Source: Entonaema liquescens (taxonomy: Eukaryota; Ascomycota; Sordariomycetes; Xylariales; Xylariaceae). Taken from it: a DNA stretch of 64,000 nucleotides. Location: assembly GCA_902805475.1 (NCBI GenBank), contig CADCSX010000014.1, positions 1 through 64,000 on the forward strand, given 5' to 3'. This document shows, in pieces, positions 40,470-53,249 of this stretch. The first letter of the stretch is position 1. Every line of letters starts with the position of its first letter. The notes under the pieces were generated by a model. That model saw only the letters and a program-made list of their open reading frames with translations, searched no databases and was not told where the DNA came from. A program made the position numbers and the translations under genes.

Positions 40470-41872
40470 GTCGCCTCGCTCGGTAACTGCCCGACAGATA
40501 TTCTACTCCCCATAGTCGAACTTTTGTCTATGCCCGATTGGCGTGCATTATGTCATGTCAACCAGCTTTTGAGATCGCTCGCTGAGCCATCCCTCTACTC
40601 TAATATTGAGTGGACATGGCTAGAAGCCCAAACCCCTCCTATCGTCCTGCTCTTACGAAGTCTTTTCGGCGACCTGAGCTATCTAGGTACATCCGAAATG
40701 TTACTCTTTCTGGTAACACATTTTATAGTACCTTTCGGGGCAAACGTCCTCCCAAAATCCCCGTCTGCGAGAGTGTTTTGGACGAAGGGGCAAAGCTCAT
40801 TAGGCAGACGAATGTACCATATAGTGAGCTTTGGATAGAGGAGCTACGGAGTGGCACGATGGACGCACTTGTTACTCTCCTATTATTCCAGATCCCGGAT
40901 CTATCACACTTGGAGCTCGGTCCTAATTTCGTTAAAGAAACCCGTATCCTTGGATTGATGCTTAGGTCCTCCCTTTGCTACCCTTCTGGTTTAGCGATTC
41001 CCTCATTTAGATGCCTGCAGAATGTTACTCTGAATGGAGGCATTGATATCTCTGGAGATATGCTTCAGAGAAACACGGCAGACTTGCTCCCCTTCTTTTA
41101 CTTAATAGACGTCAAGAATCTTTCTCTCTCCTTGGACAGTCCAATTCTCTTCGCATGGCCTGGACGGGTACCGGATCCATCAAGTCTCACCTCGCTAAGT
41201 CTACAATTCACCCAGCCAGCTTACCTTGTTCGAATATTGAAGGTGACTAAGAATCTTAAAAAGCTTTGGTGGGAATGGTTTCACGATCCTGATATATCAG
41301 GGCACGAGTCCCCTATCGTTGACCTGGATCTATTCATGACCGCAGTATCCCACGTTCGAGACACGTTGACGGATTTGACAATTGCAGCCAAATACTACAT
41401 GGGGCAGGATGACCTTGAATACAAAATCTTCCAGTTAAAGGGATCTCTTAACGAAATCACCACTTTCGATAGATTGACAAGATTTGAGGTGCCGCTGCCA
41501 TTACTAATGGGGTTTTTACCGGATCTAGACCGGCGCCTAGAAGCCGTGGTCCCTCGGAATATCGAACACCTAACTATTACGGACGACTTTAGAATGAGCG
41601 AGGAATACGAATGGGACGATGTCTCTCTCTTTTCTGTGCTCCAAATATGGTTGATAGCCTGGAAGGAATCTACTCCTCGGCTTCGCAGCATTCGCCTATT
41701 GCTCAGGGATACGGATGATGAATGGAATCGTGAGATGAGGAACGCACTAGAGCAGATAGGCCCAAGGGTTGGGGTTCAGATTGAAATAATCAAGGAGATG
41801 GAAGACTTAGGTTTCGATGAAGTACCGTCAGGTCTAATGGACAGACGACTACTCACTGACACCATGGACTAG
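40470..41872 (+). pseudogene. F-box/LRR-like protein gene with a frameshift
   Basis: The 3' part (from about 40650 to 41872) encodes about 400 residues rich in leucine with spaced LxxLxL patterns (LVTLLLFQIPDLSHLEL, SLTSLSLQFT, DTLTDLTI), like fungal F-box substrate-adaptor proteins. The 5' part, in a different frame, encodes F-box-like sequence: DILLPIVELLSMPDWRALC, then LRSLAEPSLYSNIEWTW and PPIVLLLRSLF. That frame stops being meaningful at the CTTTTCGG run (40661-40668), where the downstream frame picks up as FRRPELSRYIRNV. The flanks fit if one T is missing, and no plausible intron spans the point. The 5' frame is open only from 40470 and has no good ATG before 40530, so the start is also unresolved. 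Either a decayed gene or an assembly indel. If the downstream frame is used alone, the CDS would be 40610-41872 (420 residues). Confidence 0.6.
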
Positions 41873-42250
41873 TAATTGATAATAGGTTCTAGATCGTGTT
41901 AAAGCGAATGTTATCATCAAAATCGCATCGAATCCGTCGCTCCACGACAAATCTGATCTAGCTATAGGAGTCTATGCCTACACATATCAAAAATATTCCC
42001 CGTCCTGGATATATATCTCATACAGAATACTAACACGCTCGTGATCTCTACGCAGCCGGTGCCGAGTTTAAAACGCGGTCAATATGCATCCTCCAGTGTA
42101 CCCGAAACAGTCTACACTCAGGTCTCCCCTGGGCTAATGCATGATATTCTATTCGGGAGTCTATATGACTCACGACTCAGCCAAAACGCCAAGCTGCGAA
42201 GAATCTTATGTTTTCTAAACTAGTCCAACGTTCCTTCGGCCGAAAATCAC
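41873..42250. other. Convergent intergenic region
   Basis: Short stretch between the F-box-like gene and the 3' end of the Old Yellow Enzyme gene. No feature recognised; the 60-residue ORF at 42041-42223 is unsupported. Confidence 0.45.
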
Positions 42251-43360
42251 CTAAGCCGAGGATTTGATGAACTCGTCGCTGAAAGGGTAGTCGACGTAAC
42301 CCTCTTTGCTTTCTGCGATGTAAAAGGTACCGCGGTTATAAGGGGCCAATGGCAGACCTTTCTGTACCCGGAACGGCAAGTCTGGCGTCGAGATGAAGTA
42401 CCGGCCGAATACTAAGGCAACATCCTTATCCTTGAATCGCTCGTCCGCTATTCTCTTCGCGACTTCTGACTGAAGACCACCTGCGATAAGAACAGGAGAC
42501 GTATTGTCCCATGCGTCGACTGCAAAGGCGATCCGGTCCGTGACTTCGAGGTTATTGTTCTCGTCGATGCCTGATGATTGGACGACGTGTAAGTATGCTA
42601 GCTTGAGCTTCTTCAGCTCCTGGATTACGTGTGTGAACTGCGGAACCGGGTTCTCCATGCGCATCCCTTGGAAGGTGGACCAAGGGGATAGGCGAATTCC
42701 AACCTTTTCGGCGCCGATGGCCTCCACGATAGCGCTAGTAACCTCGACGGCGAAGCGAGCGCGCTTTTCGATGCTACCACCGTACTGGTCCTGCCGGTTG
42801 TTAGATACGTCCTGGATGAATTGGTCGATGAGATATCCGTTAGCCCCGTGGATTTCCACACCGTCGAAGCCTGCTTCCACTGCGTTGCGAGCTGCCTGGG
42901 CGTAATCGGCAACGTATGACCGAATCTCGTCGACGGTCAGTTCTCTTGGGACTAGCTTGCCATCCTCATACGGTATGGCGCTGGGGCCAATCAAATCAGC
43001 GCCCTCGGCCTTGAGAACGTCTGGGTTAGCTGTGCGGCCCAACGCCCAAAGTTGCACGTAGATGTAAGAGCCCTTCGCGTGGACAGCATCTGTAACCTCC
43101 TTCCAGGCCGCTATCTGTTCTTTGGACCAGATCCCCGGGACGTTATTATATCCTCCTGCTCTCTTCGTGATGAATGTTCCTTCAGTAATGAGTAGTGTCC
43201 CCGGTACCGAGGCGCGCTGTTCGTAATATTCCTTTACGAAGGGAAGAGGGACATGCTCCTTATTGGCACGATAACGGGTTAAAGGTGCCATTATCAGGCG
43301 ATGTTGTAGGGTTGCATTTCCCACTTTTAGCGGTTGGAAAAGACGTGATGATTGTGCCAT
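42251..43360 (-). CDS. NADH:flavin oxidoreductase, Old Yellow Enzyme family
   Basis: An FMN-dependent ene-reductase expected to use NAD(P)H to reduce activated C=C bonds; the true substrate is unknown. It is a single exon of 369 residues, the usual OYE length, beginning MAQSSRLFQPLKVG. The OYE core is complete: flavin-contacting Thr28 in APLTRY, the substrate-anion-binding pair His171/Asn174 and the proton-donor Tyr176 in EIHGANGYLIDQF, then SNNRQDQYGGS and the phosphate-binding VLIAGG and VFGRYFIS strands near the C-terminus. No signal peptide or membrane segment, so cytosolic. It resembles fungal OYE2/12-oxophytodienoate-reductase-like enzymes, including those recruited to secondary metabolism, but no synthase is nearby. 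The next gene upstream is nearly 1 kb away. Confidence 0.93.
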   Translation of the reverse strand: MAQSSRLFQPLKVGNATLQHRLIMAPLTRYRANKEHVPLPFVKEYYEQRASVPGTLLITEGTFITKRAGGYNNVPGIWSKEQIAAWKEVTDAVHAKGSYIYVQLWALGRTANPDVLKAEGADLIGPSAIPYEDGKLVPRELTVDEIRSYVADYAQAARNAVEAGFDGVEIHGANGYLIDQFIQDVSNNRQDQYGGSIEKRARFAVEVTSAIVEAIGAEKVGIRLSPWSTFQGMRMENPVPQFTHVIQELKKLKLAYLHVVQSSGIDENNNLEVTDRIAFAVDAWDNTSPVLIAGGLQSEVAKRIADERFKDKDVALVFGRYFISTPDLPFRVQKGLPLAPYNRGTFYIAESKEGYVDYPFSDEFIKSSA

Positions 43361-44340
43361 GTTGGATTATTTCGTTGATAGGTAAGTCACTACGGAGCAA
43401 AGAAGATAGAGAGAGGTGTGAACTAGTTGACCATTACTTAGAGAATTGGGAGTTTAAATCTTTTATATATAATATGTTGCACTACCTATGTAGTGTACCT
43501 ACACTAAGCTATGTATGTGAAGATTCGGCTTCGGACCTTGCTAATCAACCGAATGTTCTAGGTCAACTCCGTTCTTAGAATATTTCCAAGGAGTGTTTGA
43601 ACGCGTTAAACTCCTAGTGGCTAGGTTCCCGATGGGCATTATTAACGTATGCGATTAGTGTGGTACTACTCCGAAGACCTATCTCCTAAAAATACGAGTT
43701 AACTGTATCACTTGGTCGTAATGCTTAGTTGTAATGCTATATCTCATACTTGGAATTTCTGCGGAGATAGGCAAATCAGAGTCGACGGATACTCTTAATG
43801 GAGTAGTATATACGGCTTTCAGTCGGTGATCTAAAACAGTTTCGAGCCATAGTCCGTTCCCGGTTTAGGAGTTAGGGCCCAAGAACATGATTTGTAAGCT
43901 TCCATAACCTACGGTATGACTAGATAGCCTTGGACACTCATTTCACCCTTAGAAGCCACAAGAATACTAGCATAAAACCCCCCCTGGAATGGCGTTACCC
44001 GTCTAACCCATCCCGCAATTAATACTCTACCTATTACAGATTTGCTTCGGCAACAACATAGAACCTCGGCCTGACTCATCATAGCAATGATAGGAGTTTG
44101 GAAAAAAGTTAAAGCTTACTCAGTGAATCCTCAATGCCACTAATATCATAGTAAGTATATCTCTAAGAGTCTAACTCGATTAAACCTCTTAAGAAGAACA
44201 ACTCAACTCGGGTATTAAACAGCTTTAAACTATGCTAACAGGATGCGACCTAGACTCGGGGATATAGATGCCATCAGCCATGTTACTCTGAAATAAAGCT
44301 AACCAGCACTGTTCATAACGGCTGGCTCGGACTGAGATGT
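43361..44340. other. Intergenic, about 1 kb, no gene recognised
   Basis: It contains the promoter of the Old Yellow Enzyme gene (minus) and the 3' flank of the xylanase gene. No ORF of note, no RNA gene and no repeat was seen. Confidence 0.5.
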
Positions 44341-45718
<1,378 letters not shown>

Positions 45719-45736
45719 CTACACGGGCCTTAGGAC

Positions 45737-45743
45737 ATATATA
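45737..45743 (-). promoter_or_regulatory. TATA box of the xylanase gene
   Basis: TATATAT on the minus strand, about 104 bases upstream of the xylanase ATG at 45634, a usual spacing for fungal TATA-containing genes. Confidence 0.5.
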
Positions 45744-45801
45744 CCTTAGGACCTAAAGGGGTCCAAGACATGGATTATGGTGATGCGACGCCATGCTTCC
45801 G

Positions 45802-45817
45802 TTAGCCAACGGGCTAG
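45802..45817. promoter_or_regulatory. Inverted pair of XlnR/Xyr1-type GGCTAR sites
   Basis: TTAGCC (GGCTAA on the minus strand) at 45802-45807 and GGCTAG at 45812-45817 form an inverted pair with a 4-base spacer, about 170-180 bp upstream of the xylanase ATG. GGCTAR is the known core bound by the xylanase activators XlnR (Aspergillus) and Xyr1 (Trichoderma). A third copy (CTAGCC on the plus strand) lies at 46005-46010. The hexamer is short, so function is inferred from position next to a xylanase gene. Confidence 0.55.
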
Positions 45818-46745
45818 TCGACCGTTTCGTAGCAAGAGTAGTAAAAAGCCACACGACTAGGATACCTCTTTCGTCGTTCGTGTGGGACATAGCTCCCGAG
45901 TCGCCCGACTCCACGCTTCTGAGAGCGCGACAAGGAATCCCTCCTAGCTGGAGGAGATCATGCTGTGATGAAGGTGGAGAAATTGGTCTCTTTGAATTGA
46001 AATCCTAGCCTAAAATACGACAGTAGAGGACATCGCGGACAGGGATAAGCAAGCACCCGGAGAACTCATGGTAGCATCGCAGGTATCTAGGTTTCCTAGG
46101 CTCCGTAAATGTGTTTCCGCCGCCTAAATCAGCATTTTTCTCCACCAACCGGTGCTGAGGCTCTATGTTGACACGGAGAACACGGACCTCGCAGCCTCCA
46201 CGGATTCCAACTCGCCGGATGATAATCCCTTTACCGACTTTCGATCCTCTGCTTATCCTCGAGATGGTAAAGGAGTAGCAATATGTCGAGTAGCGAACAG
46301 ATAAGAAACATCTACACGATAAAACAAGCTTAAGATCAAATCCAAAATAAGAGTAAACAGCTATGTCCATTTAACACTACCCTATACCGATATACACCAT
46401 CATGTAATCCATAATGCCCAGGTCATAAGATAAACAATAGTCTAGGAATAGTGATGCTTCTGCCGACAATGCAAACCGAACGCCACCTCGTGCTACTAAT
46501 TATGTGCGTCGTACAGCTTCGTTCTTCCATCGGGAATGCATTCTATAAACATACTCGTGTCCCCCCAAAAAACCTCTAGCGATAATCCAAATAAAACTTT
46601 TTCCCAACTTGCCTCGTTAGGGTATCAATCCAATACTCCAATACCGATAATAGTAATCGTGGATTAAATTCGAGAATCGTAAGCTCTTCAAGACTGAGTA
46701 GCGTACGATATTATGTGTCTTAGCAAGAATGATAAAGAGGCTCCA

Positions 46746-49513
46746 TTAACCTCTGCGCTCTGATAAGCCCCCAGCCATGTTCAACGTCATAGGGATTGCT
46801 GGCCTTTGAATCTCCAAGCTCCTGCTCGGAACCATCCTACCGCCCGGTGTTCTCGGATGAGGGACGTTAACTCGTCCGCTCCGCTCTGTAAGCCTGCTGG
46901 GCGTTTCGACCGCTTCGTCCGCACTGTCTGAATCGCCGTCATCATAACTAGCGAGCCTCGTAAAATAGTCCGCCAGACCATCTACACTAGGCGTCCCAAC
47001 GACGACGTCATATTGCGGAGGTGGAGTAGGCATAGGCGGCGGCGGTTCGTCGTCGTCGAAAGCCGGAGGGTTGAAGCTCGGACACCTGAGGAGATGCATG
47101 GGGCGGGGAGCCCAGGGTATATTAGCCTGTCTCTGCACAGGCTGCGAGCTGGCTGCTGGGTGCTGCTGCACGTGGGCGGCGGGAGGCGGCGCGATTCCGG
47201 AAGAGTCGACACTAGCAACGCTAACACCGGCTTCGACGGAGGGTATTGTGCCCGTACTAGATGCTGGACTGGGGCTCGTGGCGAGGATCTCGGCGTCGGG
47301 ACAACCACAACTGGCCTGTTGGCGATACATAGGCTGGTCGGCACCCGAATACTCGGGTAGAGCGGTGTTGGCCTGGGTGGCACGGCAGTTGAGGACGGTA
47401 AAGGGCGAGTCGATGCTGATTTCGAAATGCCGACGTCGCTTACCCGTGGGATCGTCGGGATCGAGACGAGAGATGCGCATGACAATCTGTAAGAGGTTAA
47501 TTAGACACTGACCGCCACCCGACAGGTTTTGCGAGAAAAGAAGAAAAATACCTTAATCCAGTGATACACGTTAACATTCTTCCAACTGCAGTCGGGATGT
47601 AACCGCAAACTTTTGTCCTTGGCCATCTGCGAGCAGGTTGGAATCTGGACGTTCATCTCAATCTCTGTCGATCCCCAATAAGCCTCTAGGCCCAGATCTA
47701 GATCACCCAATAAGTTGTCCGTAGGTTCTGGCAGAGGCTCGGGCATCGTGTGCGCTCTCGACGCTTCAATGCTTCGTCGTCGTTGTGCCGCAATTCGCGC
47801 CTCGTGTCTTTGTTCGGGAGTTAGCTCGCCGCCGCTTAGAACTCTCACGTCAGACGCCTCGAACTGCTTATCCAGAGGCTTCCCCGCTGATTTCTCCAAC
47901 AGTAGGATCTTCCGCCCCGGATCCTTCCGGGTTACCCGCCGGTCGTTGGTCCAATACTCGACGGATTCGGTCACAAACACTTTTAGCTTATGAACCTGCA
48001 CCTTAGCCAGGGGCGTCAATTTGAAAGCGATAGGTATTTTGGTGCCAATAGGAAAGGATTTTCCTGATATCATTATGTCGTAGTGCAGCTGATCTTCCCA
48101 CTGCCTGCTGATAGAGATGGGCTCCGTCATTTCGAGGGATAACTGGTCTGGGACGCGAACGATGCAAACTTCCTTGGTGCCGTGAAGATTAGGTTTGAAG
48201 GCCCCTGCTCGCTCTACGATCGCCTCTAGTTCCCATTTGACCGATCCAAATTGGAGCTTCGTAGTCTCGAGCTGATGGTGGTCGATAGGCAATTCAAAAG
48301 AGTACTCGTATGTGCCAGGGTAAAATACTTTGTACGTCTTCTGCTGCACAATATTTGGGTTGGGCGTATCGCCCTTACCGAAGCTACGAGACTGCACAGA
48401 TTGAAGTGATAATCGCTTGTAATCACGAGCTGTCAGGTGGCCGGTTGGCCTATTTTTCAAGGCTAAAGAGATTGTCGACTGGGAAGGAGATGCACCCCGG
48501 CGACCGGTAGCACATTCAGCGTTACCCCGAATCGAATACGTACATTGATTCCCAAACTCGGTTTCCCCCGTCTCATGTGCAGCATGGAAGAATGCTAGCA
48601 CCTGCGTCCTGAGCGATTCTTCCTCGAACTGATCAACTTTCAGGGGCGGGATGCCTTCCGGCCATTCTGTCCTGGCCCTGCCGTGAAGTTTTAAGGTTAT
48701 GGCCTTGATCTTCACATTCTTAGATACATTCAACTGCAGTTTACCTCTCAGGAGTGCCGTAGAGTTGGCTGCATCGTTCCGCGGCTGGCCGTCGTGCTCG
48801 AACCCGGTAAGAAAAACATTCGGCTCTGCTAGGATGATAGAACAAGAAACTCCGCTTCCGCTCGCCACCGGTTTTGGAACTTCGGTTACCGAACTCATTA
48901 TGCTTTTGGCTGAACGGACCGAGATTATACTATTTCGATGGGAAGTATGCGAAGGTGCCGCCAGCATGGGCGACTGCGCGGGGGCGGTCATGATAGAGGT
49001 GCCTAACATTGATGGTGCTGTGGAAGAAGGAAGCACAAACATAGATTGCGGCCGAATACGCAAGTTACTAGGTGTGCACGGTCTCGGGGCTGGTCTCGAG
49101 GCTGGTCTCGAATTGCCGGAGGCGCTAGGAGGTGTTGGATTGTCCACAGCCACGTACTGAGAGAAGTGGAGCTTTAATGGTCCTAGTACCCTCTCAATTA
49201 CCCGTCTTGGTGAACTTTTATATCCGGATCTGTCCTCCTTCTTTGCTTCGGATCTATTACTCTTTTCCTTCCTAAATTTGGACGACTTTGACTTAACAAA
49301 AGGAGGCGGTCTTAAGTCGGGAGGTGTATAGCCGGCGGGATAGGAAACGATATGAATAGATTGAGGTCGACGCTGGCGTGGTCGAATATGCGGGGTGGGT
49401 AGACTCGGAGTTGGGCGGTGTCTCCGTTCTGAAGACCTCGGCCTATAGTAAACGTTCCCAGCTACGGGGTATGCGTACTGTTCCGGGCGATCTGGGCCGC
49501 TTACGTCTGCCAT
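46746..49513 (-). CDS. Alpha-arrestin (ART/CreD-like ubiquitin-ligase adaptor)
   Basis: Expected to recruit a Rsp5/HulA-type HECT ubiquitin ligase to plasma-membrane transporters for endocytosis, linked in fungi to nutrient and carbon-catabolite signalling. Two exons are modelled: 49513-47552 and 47486-46746, 900 residues. The 65-nt intron (GTATTT ... TTACAG) joins VYHWIK to IVMRISRLDPDD in frame. Residues 1-220 are basic, Pro/Ser-rich and probably disordered. The arrestin N domain starts near 222 (CSIILAEPNVFLTGF) and includes ALLRGKLQLNVSKNVKIKAI and the YPGTYEYSFELP strand; the arrestin C domain follows (QLHYDIMISGKSFPIGTKIP). The C-terminal tail has PY motifs: LPEY at 697-700 and PPQY at 810-813, the latter a canonical PPxY. 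It is closer to CreD/Rod1/Aly-type arrestins than to PalF, but I did not align it. Confidence 0.9.
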
Positions 49514-52500
49514 GACGAAGATGTTAGGAATAAAGAACTAAAAAAATATTTGACCTCCAAGAATGCGCATATAGGGGAATAAAGTGCGCTCTCTCTGTCT
49601 CCCGTCGTCTATTTATCGGGTCGAATTCGTGCTCCAGATATACTCCAGATATGCTTAGCAAGGCGCATGCCAGGCTCGCAGGAAATTGCACGATATAGAC
49701 GGACGGGGATAGCTCGAATCATGCGGCAACAACTTGTGCTGAGCAGGGAGCGCGTGTGGTGGTAGAATTAGATGTTGATAGGCATCGTAGGTAAAGTGTG
49801 GCCAGGAGGAATAGGCCACAAGGTTAAAAAAGATAAGAAGGGACTGAAAAATAGAGAAGGCTGAAAAGAGCAGTACGATGATTGTGTGCTTAGAGAGAAT
49901 AGGAAGGAGGGTAGAACCTACAACAAGGTGAATCATAACCAAGTCATGATTGACACTGAGGGGTGGGAGGACCCAAATGTAAGTGATAGGCAGGGCTAGA
50001 TGGCTTAGATGGCTTAGATGGCTGTATGGACTGTATGTTCTGACTAGGTTTACTGAGTAGGGCAGAGACAAAAAAGTAAATAGCCGCTTGAAGGGAAACA
50101 CCTGGGGGTGGAAAGTCCGGGATGTCGTGTCCCCGCCTAATGCGTGTAAGTTAATAAGAAAGCAGTATTTGACTGGAACGCAACGGTGAGAAAGAAACGT
50201 TTGCAGCGGGAGGTAAGTAAGACTGCACAATACAAATGCAATACAAATGCGGGTGAATTAGGGCGAAACTCGATGCGGTCAACCAAAGGGTAGTATGGAA
50301 AGGTAGTATGACGCGGTCGTCTGAATACTGATCAATTATTGGGGGTACAATGTCGACATTAGTGTATTTGCTGGGATTGAATATTTTTTTCTCTCTTTCC
50401 TTGTCGGTGAGAGTGGGCGGGATGGTTGTTAGAATATACCTTTTTTGATAAGTTTAATGCGATGTTTTGAATGGAGGTTGGTTGACCAGGTTGACCAGGT
50501 TGACCAGTCGAGTTGTGTTTGGGCGGCAGATGACGGTATGTCACTAATAAGACGACAAAGATGGGCGCTAACTACAGGATGAGTTTCCTATGATGTATTG
50601 CTTTCAAGGGTATACCCCTGTTAATGGTTATTACTAACACAAATGCGAAGTACAGTAGCCTGGAAATTTACTAGACTATGGCGGCGCAGTCGGTATTTGT
50701 CTGCGTATCTTATGTACCTAACAAATAGCGCGGCATCATGTACTATGGTAATGCAGATTCCAAATTCCCAAATGCTTAAAAGAACGAAAAAAAAAAAAAA
50801 CTCGGTAGCTTGGAATTCCCATCCCATCATGTGTACACTTATAAGTCGCAAAGACGAGTCGCGAATATTGATGAACACCCTTATCGTAATAACATCTATG
50901 AAGGATGATTATCTTCCTTCTCCAAATAATAAAATACAAATAGAGATTAAATGCGAATGCGACAGCCTGATCATATCCTTGTCTCATCTGGGGTTCGTCC
51001 CATTCTCTCCAATGCCCTAATGCTCTAAATGTATAAGAGGGGTCAATATTCGCTTCTCATCCCCATCAATCATGTGAGCATTTAGATTTAGATCCCCACG
51101 TCACAAGCAAGCCAGTCGTGAGCCAGTAGATGGCGATTATCCTGCAAAGACCCCTGTTAAAAAGCCAATGCAAGTACCGTAGGGTACCGTAGCCGACAGA
51201 TTTTGGTAACTCTTGGAAGGGAAATCAATTCATGTTCATGCTGACAGTTGGACATGTACGGAATGAGGGAATGAGAGAATGAGAGAAGGAGAGGAGTCGG
51301 AAACGACATTAGCATTTCCGGTTCTGGTCCGAGAGGACAAGTCACACCGCATACCTATACCTATACTTATACTTATACCTAACATATACTAGCCGAACTC
51401 ATCCGTCATAACTTTTCCCTTTTCTCTTTTCTTGGTTTTCCATTTTCTTGGTACGTATTTGTTTAAGAGTTGGAATTTAAGAGTTGGAAGCAAGGCGAGG
51501 TAGCGAGGTAGCGAGGTACATAAAAACAAAGATAGGCGCAAATCATACATAGTACCCGTGTCTTCCGGTCAACAATATGGCATTAAGCTATCGCTAACTT
51601 GGGTTAGACTTCAACTACATCCCCATGCTATAATCCTTAAACAGGTTAGCTAACTTAACGACAAATGCCGTGTGTTCCCCGAATTTCCGGTTTGGCAGGT
51701 TGCAGCGATCTAAAGTCTAAAAAGTATGAAAACCAAAAAAAAAAAAATTAAAAAATAAAAAAAACTTGCCGGAGAAACTAGTCTAGCCTTATGTCGTGTA
51801 GATAGGTCCATCTTGCTATTTTCTTCGCGGTTCGATCAATTTTCAGCCCGTTCAACTCTATTTTAAACTGACTCATGGGTCTGCACGACATTCTAGATTT
51901 GGGTAACAATGATGCGGAAGGTTCGGCAGCTCGCGAGGCTTTCACAGCCTACCTTGTCGTCATCACCGACAATCGGAATGCCGCAGTGTGAGTGACAACG
52001 GAGGCTGACATGCAGCCCCAAAGCTTTAAACATCGGGTTCGCGCATTGAGACCAGTCAATCGGAATTCATCAAACTTTTGATGGGGGCCATTTTGTTCGG
52101 TACGGCATTTATAACATTTATAACATCTATAACTAACATTTATAACATAGAAGCAATTGGAATTATACCTAGCCTGATCTTCAAGCCTCGTATGTTTCGA
52201 TATACATAGCAAACATGTTTCTAAAACCCTTCCAACTAATAAAATAACTAACCGTAGATATTCAGCAGTAGTAGTAAATGCCGTACAGGGTATGTAAGAC
52301 ATGATTGAAAATGTTGCCTGCCAAGAAATCGATCCCATCGATCCCATCGTACAGCCCCCACCAACTTCTATAATACAAGTAAATAATAACTAACCATAAG
52401 AATCAAACCCAAACAAGCGTCCAATAGACTAAAACCATCAAGAGCTAAATATGATCAACCAACGATTCGTAACGTATTATTAACGTACGATTATACCTAG

Positions 52501-52713
52501 GATATCCCAGTTGCTTCTAGTTGAAAACGTCACTTTAAGTTTGTCTCTTCTGAACTTGGACACTTGGATTTATCGCATATATCTTACTAAAAGCATGTCA
52601 GCAATCTGACTCTGGGCATATGGCCTGTTCAATATTTCAATATACCGCTTCTCGTAATACTCTCCTTACCCTAAGGTCAAGTTTTCCGACTATATCCCGG
52701 TATGCGATCTGGG
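49514..52713. other. Gene-poor region with small tandem duplications
   Basis: It includes the 5' region of the arrestin gene. The ORF at 49655-50230 (minus) is low-complexity and unsupported. Small direct repeats are visible: GATGGCTTA three times at about 50000-50022, TTGACCAGG at about 50481-50505, CTATAC/TTATAC hexamers at 51351-51377, AAGAGTTGGA twice and GAGGTAGC units at about 51477-51518, and TTTATAACA units at 52108-52147. There are A-rich tracts at 50789-50802 and 51737-51769. No tRNA or long non-coding structure could be shown. Confidence 0.5.
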
Positions 52714-53118
52714 TTAGGTAGTTTCACCAGGAAGAAAAAAAATTTTGACGCCAAGAATAACTAGTAGGTATTCATGAGACCCTTCGAAAGCTAGATCCAC
52801 AAACTTGTCATCGTTCCACCAAAGCCACCAGCTACGGCCGGTCAACATGTGGTCAGGGATTATTGTAAAAGCCAGTACCCGCCGCTCCGTAGAAGGACCA
52901 GGGGAAAGGGAAAGAGTAAACCCGAACGTATTCCGAACACATAGAATTGTCCTTCTCCGGTTCGCCCCGTCTACCTGTATGTTCGCCTCATCCGAGGGAA
53001 GAAGCCGAGAAGGCGAATGATAGTTACCTGTCCACGGCCACTTACCCGCGCGCCTGGCCCTTTCGGCTGTCCCCGTTTGTGAGGCGGTAATTGAGGTTGG
53101 TTCGTAGGCGCGCCACAC
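52714..53118 (-). CDS. Hypothetical ORF, doubtful
   Basis: An open frame of 134 codons whose second half (RRVLAFTIIPDHMLTGRSWWLWWNDDK, given here only in part as a pattern of aromatic residues) looks more protein-like than its neighbours. It has no domain I recognise, no clear start (the first residue is from an in-frame codon upstream of TGG-rich sequence) and no obvious intron partner. An overlapping ORF (52971-53249) in another frame is equally unsupported. It may be a relic exon of a decayed gene. Confidence 0.2.
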   Translation of the reverse strand: MWRAYEPTSITASQTGTAERARRAGKWPWTGNYHSPSRLLPSDEANIQVDGANRRRTILCVRNTFGFTLSLSPGPSTERRVLAFTIIPDHMLTGRSWWLWWNDDKFVDLAFEGSHEYLLVILGVKIFFLPGETT

Positions 53119-53249
53119 ATTCTCTTGAGGCTGTCAATGGTCTCACTTGAGACCTCCTTAGAACAAAGAAGCTGTTTAGTATGAATAACTCTGGCTCTAG
53201 AGCTATCCTGGTTAGAGTTCCTTACGGAACAACAAAGTTGTTGCCTCAC

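Noticed and set aside
30139..43360. A secondary-metabolite gene cluster (two P450s and an Old Yellow Enzyme)
   Set aside because: No synthase, synthetase, terpene cyclase or pathway regulator is present, and methyltransferase (RNA type), J-domain and F-box genes interrupt it.
46005..46370. 121-codon minus-strand ORF
   Set aside because: No domain, no promoter-like context, and it covers part of the xylanase upstream region.
48699..49160. 153-codon ORF antisense to the arrestin gene
   Set aside because: Shadow of the coding strand of a well-supported gene.
49655..50230. 191-codon minus-strand ORF
   Set aside because: Low-complexity Leu/Ser/His/Tyr-rich translation without domain or plausible start context; it lies in the 5' region of the arrestin gene.
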